A DNA stretch of 41,417 nucleotides. It comes from an uncultured Candidatus Nitrosopumilus sp. Its GTDB lineage: Archaea > Thermoproteota > Nitrososphaeria > Nitrososphaerales > Nitrosopumilaceae. The position numbers and the translations under genes were made by a program. Position 1 is the first letter of the stretch. Each line of letters starts with the position of its first letter. The notes under the pieces are model-generated. The model made no database searches. It had not been told where the DNA came from and was given only the letters and a program-made list of their open reading frames with translations. The stretch spans positions 1-41,417 of the forward strand of contig CATOSM010000005.1 in assembly GCA_951812645.1 (NCBI GenBank), read 5' to 3'. Positions 26,454 through 34,955 of this stretch are shown here, one piece after another.

Positions 26454-27402
26454 AACTTATCCTAAAACCCTCCAATACATCATGATGCATGCCAGATACA
26501 CAAACCCGAGACAGTTGTCACAGTTCCTTTCGTATCGGACTGCCGTCCCGTAAAGTCCGCACTTGAGCCAGGCAAGGAACCGCTCTACGACAAACCTTGT
26601 CTTGCTATGATGTTTTTGATTCCTGTTTTGTGCAACGTTTCTTGAGTTCCTTTTGTATGGAATGCAACAGTCAATCCCATGGTATCCCAGATAGTTTCTG
26701 ATGAATGCCGCATCGTATCCCCTGTCGGCATACGCTGAGATGATCTCCCGTATCAAACCATCATCTGCAGGTTCTGAGATGTCTTCTACTCACTTAATTC
26801 AGATATGATTGTGTTATTATTGTATTATTATTGTATCAAACCATCATCTGCATGTTCTGAGATGTCTTCTGACACACCAATGAATTTTGCACTGTCATGG
26901 ACATTTGCAGGGCTGGCCCTGATTGGGATTGGCAGTCCTGTCCTGTCTGCTGCAATGTGTATTTTTGTGCCCAGGATCTTCCTGAGCCCGTCATATCCTG
27001 TTTTGTCCCCCTCCTTTTGGGGGCAACTGATGATGAATCAATTGATATTTTTTGCAGGCTGGTTTTTCCCTGTCTGTGTGCAGGTTTTATCAGTCCTGAT
27101 AGAATCCTTTTCCATATTCCCTTTTGTTGCAGTTCTGAGAATCTCAGATACGCGGTGGATTTTGAACCGTATCTGTCTGGCATGTCTGCCCGCCTGCAGC
27201 CGGTTGTTAGGACAAACAATATTACGTTGATTGTGTTTCTGTCATTGCATCTTAGCCTGCCAGTTTTTGCAGATGTGATGCAACCGTGTTCCATTGAACG
27301 TCTGACATTTCCTTGTGAATCATGAAAGATACATCGGCAGGGTCATTCTTGGATCCCGATTGTCATGAATTATTTACAAAATGATCGGTTTTAGGATGAG
27401 TT
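26454..27402 (-). mobile_element. IS5-family insertion sequence, copy B (949 bases, internally rearranged)
   Basis: The ends are the same as copies A and C: AACTTATCC at 26454 and TAGGATGAGTT ending 27402. It is longer because 37 bases of the transposase (26751-26787) are repeated at 26834-26870 around 46 AT-rich bases. The flanks show only a single shared G as a possible target duplication. Both flanking genes are truncated, so it may sit at a deletion junction rather than a clean insertion. Confidence 0.8.
26457..27294 (-). pseudogene. IS5-family transposase, copy B (broken)
   Basis: The C-terminal half (RGYDAAFIRNYLGYHGIDCC, TRFVVERFLAWLKCGLYG) is intact to 26457, but the 83-base duplication and insert at 26788-26870 interrupts the DDE region. 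Near 27270-27295 the N-terminal part has a two-base gain and a loss of about ten bases relative to copy C, shifting the frame. The slippery region reads CCCCAAAAGGAGGGGG, no longer a clean A/G run. This copy cannot make transposase. Confidence 0.75.
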
Positions 27403-27414
27403 GATCGTAATATC

Positions 27415-27777
27415 TTGTTTGGTGTTGCAGTTATTGCTGTTATTGTTTGTGTAATTGTTTTTGTTCAAACACAAAAAGAACCATTCTTGTTGCATCAAAA
27501 CAGTGACATGCCAGGGGAGATCATACCAGATAACTGGGCAGATGTGTGCAGAGAAGATTTGACTCAAATTAATAGGGGCTGTATATGGGATAATTCACCA
27601 TTTGATGATTGCAGGAGGATGTTAATGCAGGACACACCATGCATACAAACTAGCTACAAACCTACGACTCTTACAATGTGTCATGAGAAATATGATGCAT
27701 ACAAGCAAAATGTATTTGGTAGAGGGCCAGTATCATTTGATTCATATTCTAGTGGATTTTGTGATCTGCCAGAATAA
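27415..27777 (+). CDS. Cysteine-rich membrane-anchored protein, 5' end probably lost to IS copy B
   Basis: A 120-residue frame beginning only 13 bases after the IS end: one hydrophobic helix (GVAVIAVIVCVIVFVQ), then an extracellular domain with CREDLTQINRGC, DCRRMLMQDTPC and MCHEKYDAY. Six or more cysteines suggest disulphides. The only start near the IS is a TTG; a normal start may have been removed. It lies next to the secreted cysteine-rich genes and may be a distant relative. Confidence 0.5.
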   Translation: MFGVAVIAVIVCVIVFVQTQKEPFLLHQNSDMPGEIIPDNWADVCREDLTQINRGCIWDNSPFDDCRRMLMQDTPCIQTSYKPTTLTMCHEKYDAYKQNVFGRGPVSFDSYSSGFCDLPE

Positions 27778-27877
27778 CCAAAACTATTACACAGCAAATG
27801 CGGCTGCCAATACTAGTATTATGTTTTTTTGAAATTATTGCATATTATGATTTATCTGTGATCATCAAGAATCATTA

Positions 27878-28162
27878 ATGACCATACAAAAGGCACGAAA
27901 AATAATACAGTACTCGATACAGCACTACACCAAGGTAGCTGACGGCATGGAGGAGTTAATTAAAGATTGGACGTATGAATACGGCGATGAGAACACTCCC
28001 AAGGCCATGGGACACTCCATATCTGGCATGGCACGGGATTACATCAAAGTATTAAAGATGATAGATTCCCAGCTTGCTCCAAAGTGCAAACACCCAAAAA
28101 AAGACCGCGACAAGACAGCTGACGGACAATGGTATTGCATGAACTGCAATGCCGACCTCTAA
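27878..28162 (+). CDS. Small helical protein with a C-terminal zinc ribbon
   Basis: A 94-residue protein. The first 65 residues are helical (KARKIIQYSIQHYTKVADGM, EELIKDWTYEYGD) and the end holds a half-ribbon pair, CKHPKKDRDKTADGQWYCMN then CNADL. The frame is intact and has a clear ATG. Role unknown; possibly nucleic-acid binding. Confidence 0.65.
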   Translation: MTIQKARKIIQYSIQHYTKVADGMEELIKDWTYEYGDENTPKAMGHSISGMARDYIKVLKMIDSQLAPKCKHPKKDRDKTADGQWYCMNCNADL

Positions 28163-28240
28163 TTTTTTTTATGCATAATATGGAGAAAAACCCGTTTTAG
28201 GATCTAAAATAATAACATGTAGGTACCAGTATTTTTATAA

Positions 28241-29452
28241 TTGCAAAAAAAAATCTTGGTTTTTCTAGTAATATTTTCTGTTGTAGGTTTTTTTGCAACG
28301 CCTGCCTTTGCCCAATATTATAGCTACGAGTTTGAGATAGATGGCAGCAAAGTATGCAGAGAAGATTACAACCTAATAATAAAAACAGACAGTACAAAAC
28401 AGGTGTGTGTAAGCATCTTAACTGCAGAAAGATTGGCAGATAGGCAATGGGGATTTAATCAATTTGTCATTAATTTGGATAAAAAGGAACAAGCGTTAAA
28501 ATCAGAGATGCCAAACAAGCTGGAGTTCAAATACTCAAGTGTTCAAAACAATGCAGTATTTGCAACCATACCACTAACTGAGAATCTTACAGATCCAGAA
28601 AATGTAATGACAAAAATAGACGCAGTTCTTGGAGGAAATTTTATGGAATACAAGCCATACTGCATATTATTTTACGAACGTATGTATCAAAGCCCGCCAG
28701 ATATCAAATGTTTTCACTCTGAAAGGGATGTAATGAATTATAAAAGTCGTCTTGATCTAGCGATGTTAAATTTTACAAATGCCAAATTACCACATCCTAC
28801 ACACGGCGATCTCAAGATGATACATCCCAAATTGATAAAGTTTGCCTATGAAAGGCCAAATAATCTTAGCCAGTATTGGGCAGAGAACAAAGACATTAAA
28901 GATAAAGTCCCATCAACACTTCAAGGCATTGTAAGAGATGAGCCTTATTGCATATTTTATGATGATGGCACATTTGCACGCAAATGTTTTCCAACAATGG
29001 AGGACATTATACCATTTAACAATTACATACAGAGTGTACATGGCAAGCCAGGATACTATCACATCTATTCTAATGGCACTGCAATGAGGGACAGCGAAGG
29101 GTGTGTAACTGGATATAAAATAGGTGCGGGATGTAAAAAGGAAAATCCCGTAAAGGATGCACAGGCAACAATGCCATTTAACTGGCCTTCTGAGCTTGTG
29201 ACACAACACAAAAAGATTGCAGAGCCTTACTGTATAATTTATGACAGCACCTTACGTAGTTGCTTTCAAACATTTGAGCTTGTAAGGATGAGTTATGACA
29301 TTAATCACGGAATGGGCCATTTTATTTATTCTAATGGTACTGCCATTACAGATAAGAACGGTTGTATATTACATACATCACCTGATGAGGCTTGCTGGCA
29401 TGGTAATAGAGTAGATACTCTCAAACTCTCTGAGAACTTTAACTGGCCATAA
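28241..29452 (+). CDS. Secreted cysteine-rich repeat protein
   Basis: About 400 residues. A signal peptide ends near FFATPAFAQ. The mature start YSYEFEIDGSKVCREDYNLI is shared with the gene at 29533. Then come repeated modules: KPYCILFYE...IKCF, EPYCIFYDDGTFARKCFPT with YSNGTAMRDSEGC and FNWP, and EPYCIIYDSTLRSCFQTFE with YSNGTAITDKNGC and FNWP. Each has a YC-x-(5-20)-CF pair, a YSNG turn and a further cysteine, probably disulphide-bonded. No family recognised. The listed start is a TTG that abuts a TATA-like TTTTTATAA (28232-28240), so the true start is probably the in-frame TTG at 28256 or further on. Confidence 0.65.
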   Translation: MQKKILVFLVIFSVVGFFATPAFAQYYSYEFEIDGSKVCREDYNLIIKTDSTKQVCVSILTAERLADRQWGFNQFVINLDKKEQALKSEMPNKLEFKYSSVQNNAVFATIPLTENLTDPENVMTKIDAVLGGNFMEYKPYCILFYERMYQSPPDIKCFHSERDVMNYKSRLDLAMLNFTNAKLPHPTHGDLKMIHPKLIKFAYERPNNLSQYWAENKDIKDKVPSTLQGIVRDEPYCIFYDDGTFARKCFPTMEDIIPFNNYIQSVHGKPGYYHIYSNGTAMRDSEGCVTGYKIGAGCKKENPVKDAQATMPFNWPSELVTQHKKIAEPYCIIYDSTLRSCFQTFELVRMSYDINHGMGHFIYSNGTAITDKNGCILHTSPDEACWHGNRVDTLKLSENFNWP

Positions 29453-29532
29453 TATATTTACAACATATTCATAATTTAAAATCAATCAAGGCACCAAACT
29501 GGCAGAAATTTAAAATAAATATTTAAATTCAT

Positions 29533-30615
29533 ATGATACCTTTTGATCAAAGTGTGGCTCTTGGCTGTTTTTTTAAAGAAAAATGCCTTGTTTTAATAGC
29601 CATGTTTTTTGTTGCATCAGTATTTTCAGTAGAGAATGCATTAGCTGAGGAATATACATATGAATTTGAGATAGATGGCAGTAAAATTTGCGATGAAAAT
29701 TACAAAATTATGGCAAAGTCATCAGAGAAAACAAAGTTTGCATGTGTCAAAGAGCAATCATCTGAGAAATTAACTCTGCGTGGTTGGGGGTTTTATGAGT
29801 TTGCATTACAGTTTGAAAATAAAGAATTGGCATTAAACGTTGATAATCCAACCAAAATAACCCTCAAACAAATGCATAAAAATCTGCCTGTTTTTGGCAC
29901 ATTAAATGTATCAGAGATACCCAACAACTCTGATCATATCAATGATAATCTTAATGGGTTTTTTCAAGCACATATAATTGTGGATAAACCGTACTGTATA
30001 GCATCATATCTTTTTTTTGGATGTTTTCAAACATTTGAGGAATTAGATGAATTTGGAGCAGATGCCTGTATGTTTGGTACATGTTGGTATGTATATTATA
30101 ACGGCGTAGCAATGATCGAGGAGCATGGTTGTGACATAATAACAGAAATGAATGAGGTGTGCAGACATGGAAATTTTTCCAGAGCTTTTATTGGTGATTG
30201 GAAGTATATGGCAGTTTCCAGTGAAGAGGTATCAAATGATGCAATACACTGCATGATAATGGAAGATAGAAAGATTGCTACCATACATGGGTGTTTTAGT
30301 AACACGGCAGATCAGAATGATTTTTCTGATACCATGTGCAGATATGGTGATGTATGTATCTACATATCCTCAAATGGTAATCCAACATATGATAGCAGTG
30401 ATGAACGCGGATGCATACTTGATGTAGGAACATCAAAGGAGTGTCTAAAGGAAATACCAGAAAGGATGCAGATGCAGAAAAAATGGCAATTTATAAAAAT
30501 CCCAGAAGACAAGACAGAGTTACCATATCCGATGATAGCATATGTGAATTATTATCCATTTATGGAAGGTATGACACCACATGACTTTGAGAAATTATTT
30601 ACAGAGAACAAATAA
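29533..30615 (+). CDS. Secreted cysteine-rich repeat protein
   Basis: A 360-residue exported protein: hydrophobic segment (CLVLIAMFFVASVFSVENAL) and then EEYTYEFEIDGSKICDENYK, the same N-terminal domain as the gene at 28241. Its modules include KPYCIASYLFFGCFQTFEEL, WYVYYNGVAMIEEHGCD, HCMIMEDRKIATIHGCF and MCRYGDVCIYISSNG. Cysteines come in regular pairs. It is 80 bases after its paralogue on the same strand and has its own AT-rich promoter. A truncated copy lies at 24155. Confidence 0.7.
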   Translation: MIPFDQSVALGCFFKEKCLVLIAMFFVASVFSVENALAEEYTYEFEIDGSKICDENYKIMAKSSEKTKFACVKEQSSEKLTLRGWGFYEFALQFENKELALNVDNPTKITLKQMHKNLPVFGTLNVSEIPNNSDHINDNLNGFFQAHIIVDKPYCIASYLFFGCFQTFEELDEFGADACMFGTCWYVYYNGVAMIEEHGCDIITEMNEVCRHGNFSRAFIGDWKYMAVSSEEVSNDAIHCMIMEDRKIATIHGCFSNTADQNDFSDTMCRYGDVCIYISSNGNPTYDSSDERGCILDVGTSKECLKEIPERMQMQKKWQFIKIPEDKTELPYPMIAYVNYYPFMEGMTPHDFEKLFTENK

Positions 30616-30765
30616 CATTTAGGCAAAGCAGTCAAACTACAAGATCACATATGAGACTAGATATATTTTCATAATTTAGAGTTATTTGGTTGACAAGTAA
30701 TAATGTGTAACAAAAAACTTGGCAGAAACATATCTCTCTCTCAAGTTTTAGAATATTATTAATAA

Positions 30766-32880
30766 TTATTTCAAATTATGATATTCTCGGATGTTTTCCC
30801 AAGGGCTAAACAATTTGTAAGGGTTATCAACATCACATGAAGTTAAAGGTATGTTACCCAAGTCTGTAGATACTACGACAGGATTAGTTTTCAAGGTACT
30901 GCATATGTTGCCTTTATGGGTGCCAACAACATATGATATACCATCTGTGAGATGAATAATAGGAGCTCCACTATCACCACCAGCACTAGTATAGTTTGAA
31001 ATCATTAAATTTTCAAATACAATTTTTAATAAAACATTAGTATATGTGACTCTAGTATATTCTAATTTACCATGGGAGTTTGTTTCTTTACCATACATAG
31101 ATAGGACATCACCCTGTTTCAATATCTTAGAAGCATTACCTTGAACAACATCAATTACTTTACCAGTTAAAGTTTGTATTTTATTTAACTCCACTGTAAA
31201 GTTAGTATTATTTACTGGAATGAAACCAGAGTCATTGTTAGTTGGACTTTTCAACACACTAATCTTTCCAGTGGTATTTGCAAATATATGCGAAGTATTA
31301 TTTCTGTCTACAAAAAAGAATGGATCTTTGGCTGCATAAAATGAATCATATATCGGACGTGTGATTCCATGGCCAGGCGCAATCATTCCAATAGTTCCAT
31401 CATCAAGTTCAACTCCAAGAGATAGTGTAGAATCCAACCCGCTTTCAGCAGGTACTACATTGCCATTAGAAAGTGTAAAATTACTTGAAGTCATAAACAT
31501 CTCCATTCCGCCCATCAGTTGAACCTTGGTGCTATTTTGTGGTGGTGTAACCACAACTGGCTCTACAGGAGTTACAGGCTGTACTGGTTTTGGCTTCTCA
31601 ACACATGTATTGTCTTTTACCTCAAAGCCTGCATCACATGATGTTACAATACACATAGCACCATTCCATTCCTCATTACTAGCTGGACATCTATCAACAC
31701 ACTCCAACCCGACTAGTTTTTCATCATACTTGCACTTTGGCAAGTCAACACAAAGAACACCCTCTAGTATCTGAGATGAGCCGCAGTCAGGCAACGGCAC
31801 CATAATAGGCTTTACAATATCAAAATACTTGTAAGAGATATACCCAATAGGATACGGACTGGAATAATAGACCTTGAAATAAAACTTGTATTCTTTTCCT
31901 GGTATGGCATCAACTGTATAACTAGTGGTACCTTTTGGCATCTGGCCAAAATACTTGAACTTTCCATCAATGTACCCATACAGCTTGACATACTTGTATA
32001 ATATAGGGTTGTCCCAGAAAACTATGATATCATCACCTGCTATCTTGGCATTATAATTTCTAAGATCATATAATAGTGGGTATGAAAATAATTTTTCCAC
32101 ATTGTATCCGCCTTTTTCAATGCCGGACTTGTATCTGTCACAAGATCTGTCCTCATGAAAATGGCACCTTGCATTATAATTTTTGTAATATGTGCACTCT
32201 GAGCTTCTAATGTCATCTACGCATGGATTGTCTCCTTGTGATGTTACAGGAGGTGTTGTCGTAGTGGACGGTACAGTTGGTGTTGTTGTCTTTTTGTACT
32301 TGGCAAGTTCTGATGATGGCAGTTTGTTATCCTCGACCATGGCTTCAGCCATTGCCTTGCATGAGGCAAAGAATCCAGACTTTACAGGGCTACATAGTTT
32401 TGAATAAAGGCTTTCATATGTTCGCATGAGCCCAGGGCTTACATGGGACTCTAGCTCAACGTATCCATACTCTATTACTATTGGCAAATCATAGCCTAGC
32501 GCATCTTGTATCTGCTTCTCAGTATACTCTATTCCGACTAGCTGTGCAACAAAGTGTATTCCAACAACTAGCTTGTCACCTGCAACATATGTGTAAATAA
32601 ACGGAATGTCTGGCACGATCAGATTTTCTGAGCTATTCTGGTCCATCATAATCTCAGTCAGTTCCTGATGTGCATCCTTTAGCGCAGTCTCATTGGTATC
32701 AGTATTGCCGTCCTTGGAATAGTCAACATCAACTCCTGCCAGGTCTTGCTGTGTAAAGCCATTGTTGTTGTTACTAGTATAATCATCTTCTAGCTGGTTT
32801 GAATAGTTGCCTAGTGCGCTGCCTGGCACCAAAAGAGCAACTGAGAAGACCAGAGTTGCAGCTAGAAGTGAGGGTTTCAT
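30766..32880 (-). CDS. Secreted multidomain protein with a trypsin-like protease domain
   Basis: A 704-residue exported protein. A signal peptide (1-24, ending GSALG) is followed by an N-terminal domain to about 190, a TTTTPP-type linker (198-213), a cysteine-rich piece (218-250), a fibronectin-III-like domain (280-352), an EGF/TIL-like cysteine-rich region (366-428), a proline-rich linker (429-448), and a C-terminal chymotrypsin-fold domain. The serine motif is AGGDSGAPI (S637) and the histidine is probably in IAPGHGITRP (H504); the acidic residue may be D550 (NNDSGFIP) but this is not certain. It may process or anchor surface proteins. Convergent with the cysteine-rich gene. Confidence 0.7.
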   Translation of the reverse strand: MKPSLLAATLVFSVALLVPGSALGNYSNQLEDDYTSNNNNGFTQQDLAGVDVDYSKDGNTDTNETALKDAHQELTEIMMDQNSSENLIVPDIPFIYTYVAGDKLVVGIHFVAQLVGIEYTEKQIQDALGYDLPIVIEYGYVELESHVSPGLMRTYESLYSKLCSPVKSGFFASCKAMAEAMVEDNKLPSSELAKYKKTTTPTVPSTTTTPPVTSQGDNPCVDDIRSSECTYYKNYNARCHFHEDRSCDRYKSGIEKGGYNVEKLFSYPLLYDLRNYNAKIAGDDIIVFWDNPILYKYVKLYGYIDGKFKYFGQMPKGTTSYTVDAIPGKEYKFYFKVYYSSPYPIGYISYKYFDIVKPIMVPLPDCGSSQILEGVLCVDLPKCKYDEKLVGLECVDRCPASNEEWNGAMCIVTSCDAGFEVKDNTCVEKPKPVQPVTPVEPVVVTPPQNSTKVQLMGGMEMFMTSSNFTLSNGNVVPAESGLDSTLSLGVELDDGTIGMIAPGHGITRPIYDSFYAAKDPFFFVDRNNTSHIFANTTGKISVLKSPTNNDSGFIPVNNTNFTVELNKIQTLTGKVIDVVQGNASKILKQGDVLSMYGKETNSHGKLEYTRVTYTNVLLKIVFENLMISNYTSAGGDSGAPIIHLTDGISYVVGTHKGNICSTLKTNPVVVSTDLGNIPLTSCDVDNPYKLFSPWENIREYHNLK

Positions 32881-33018
32881 AATGTATTATGTGAAGCAAG
32901 GTATTATTTATCATTGATCTTGATCGATACAGATATATCATAAAGTATGCATGTATGCCAGTATCATGCCACATATGCTGATCGCAAAAGAGATTTTACG
33001 CATTACCAGTGTGAATGT

Positions 33019-33028
33019 ATTTTTATAA
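33019..33028 (+). promoter_or_regulatory. TATA box of the SNF transporter gene
   Basis: TTTTTATAAT is centred 27 bases before the ATG at 33051, the expected archaeal spacing for a leaderless transcript starting at the start codon. This supports 33051 over the upstream in-frame codon at 33015, which would lie before the transcription start. Confidence 0.6.
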
Positions 33029-33050
33029 TCCCCTGCCAACACACCATGAC

Positions 33051-34346
33051 ATGCCAGAGCAGAAATGGGGGACAAACACTGGCTTTGTCCTAGCAGCTGT
33101 AGGCTCTGCAGTAGGGATGGGCAACATCTGGCGCTTTCCATACATTACAGGTGAGAACGGCGGTGGCGCGTTTCTAATACCATACTTTACAGTTACAATT
33201 CTTTTTGGATTGATATTCATGTCTTTAGAGTTTGCAGTGGGGCGGTACTACAACAAGAGCATAATTGGCTCCCTTGCAAGCTTGGGTTCGCATTTTAGAT
33301 GGGCAGGGGCATTTACTGTAATTGTAATAACTGTCATAGCTGGGTATTACTTTGTGATATTGGGCTGGGTTGGCTCTTTTTTTGTATCTACTGTATCGCA
33401 TGATACCATGACATTTGATGGGCTGACATCATCGTACTATCCAATATTATCATTTGGTGTAGTGCTTGGTTTAGTAGCTGCAATTGCTGCTGGCGGCGTA
33501 TCTTGCAGCATAGAGCGCCTAAACAAGTACGGTGTACTAGCGTTAATTGCAATACTTGTGCCACTTGCCATTTATGCCGTATCCCTGCCAGACTCTGATA
33601 AGGGCATAGCATACTATCTTACGCCAGATTACACAAAGATATCAGATCCTGCAATATGGAGCACGGCATTTGGGCAGGTCTTTTTTTCACTCAGTCTTGG
33701 TATGGGCGTAATGGTAGCATACGGCTCTTACATCAAAAACAAAATTTCCCTGGCAAAGGCCTCGTCTGTAATTATTATGACAAACGCATCAGTATCAGTA
33801 ATTGCAGGCTTTATGATATTCTCATTTGTGTTCTCGTATGGTGCAGATCCTGCATCTGGGACAAACCTGGCTTTTGTAGTCTTGCCCCAGGCATTCTCAG
33901 AGATGGCCTTTGGTAGCGTTGTAGGCTCTGCGTTTTTTGCTTTATTGTTTATTGCGGGGCTGACATCAGCCGTATCATTGTTAGAGGTGCCAATAGGTGC
34001 GCTATCAGAACAGTTTGGCATCTCGCGAAGAAAGGCCGTACTGGCATCATCAGGTATTGTCTTACTAGTTGGGATTGTAGCCTCACTTGGGTACTCTCCA
34101 GTATCCCTTAGCATTGGAGATACGCCAACACTTGACTGGCTGGACCAATACATTGGCAGCTATGGCGTGGTGATTGCTGCAGGAATGTTTGCAGTTATAG
34201 TGATGTGGAGGATGGACAAAGGTACACTGCTTGAGCAGCTTGGCATGCATGGCAAAATAGCAATGCCTGAACGTATACTTTATGTGTGCAAGTATGTGCT
34301 GCCAGTGGTAATCATGCTATCGTTGGTTTTCTCATTTGTATCCTAG
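33051..34346 (+). CDS. Neurotransmitter:sodium symporter (SNF) family transporter
   Basis: A 431-residue LeuT-fold secondary transporter of the cytoplasmic membrane that couples uptake of an amino acid or related solute to sodium. The first helix has the hallmark AAVGSAVGMGNIWRFPYITG followed by NGGGAFLIPY (sodium and substrate sites). About eleven hydrophobic segments follow, including VIVITVIAGYYFVILGWVGS and the SLGMGVMVAYGSYI region of helix 6. Length matches short bacterial/archaeal members. Frame intact. The substrate is unknown; amino acids or peptides released by the neighbouring secreted proteases are a possible link, which is inference. Confidence 0.88.
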   Translation: MPEQKWGTNTGFVLAAVGSAVGMGNIWRFPYITGENGGGAFLIPYFTVTILFGLIFMSLEFAVGRYYNKSIIGSLASLGSHFRWAGAFTVIVITVIAGYYFVILGWVGSFFVSTVSHDTMTFDGLTSSYYPILSFGVVLGLVAAIAAGGVSCSIERLNKYGVLALIAILVPLAIYAVSLPDSDKGIAYYLTPDYTKISDPAIWSTAFGQVFFSLSLGMGVMVAYGSYIKNKISLAKASSVIIMTNASVSVIAGFMIFSFVFSYGADPASGTNLAFVVLPQAFSEMAFGSVVGSAFFALLFIAGLTSAVSLLEVPIGALSEQFGISRRKAVLASSGIVLLVGIVASLGYSPVSLSIGDTPTLDWLDQYIGSYGVVIAAGMFAVIVMWRMDKGTLLEQLGMHGKIAMPERILYVCKYVLPVVIMLSLVFSFVS

Positions 34347-34628
34347 TTTTGCACAAGGAGGATAAGCTATACCATGACAGTTGTGTTTTTCACATGATAC
34401 TGCAACTGCCTGTGTCCTGCAACCATAAAGACAGGGCCATGCTGCCAAATAAAATCAAGTCAAAAACTTGTATATGCGCCATTGCAAAAGAAAAAGATTA
34501 AAGTGAAAACTGTGATTAAAATATATTCTCGGCAGGCTAGATGTGAGAAATAACCAATACTCCCAATACTGTCTTTGCATTTATAGTCATTTGATGCCTG
34601 CCAACAAATCAAATCTTTTTAGAAATAG

Positions 34629-34823
34629 TCATATTGATTTTTTGGATTCAATTATATCAGTAAACTCCAAAGTGGGGTAAAATACTGCAACGATAAAAAA
34701 CATCATAGTTGCCACCACCCTAAGGCCATATGAAAATGTGCTAAAAAACATCACATGTGCAATTGCAGTTGCAATCAGTGCAGTAAAAAATATTATTATA
34801 AATTTTCTGGTATCATTTATCAT
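34629..34823 (-). CDS. Small two-helix membrane protein
   Basis: A 64-residue protein with segments FIIIFFTALIATAIAHVMFF and LRVVATMMFFIVAVFYPTLE. No family recognised. It is flanked by 280 bases toward the transporter gene (34347-34628) in which I see no gene or clear signal, and by 130 bases toward the metalloprotease end. Confidence 0.5.
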   Translation of the reverse strand: MINDTRKFIIIFFTALIATAIAHVMFFSTFSYGLRVVATMMFFIVAVFYPTLEFTDIIESKKSI

Positions 34824-34955
34824 ATTTTCAGGATGTAAAGTTGGGGTGATGACCCATATATGACAGTATTATTTTATGTGTATAAAGTTACCGTAAGGTA
34901 TGTTTAATTTTACACTTTTTGGCACAAGGGAGCTTTGGTTATTTTCAGATGTAAC

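Noticed and set aside
33015..33050. Longer N-terminus of the SNF transporter
   Set aside because: The extra 12 codons include the TATA box and precede the expected transcription start; family members begin close to the ATG at 33051.
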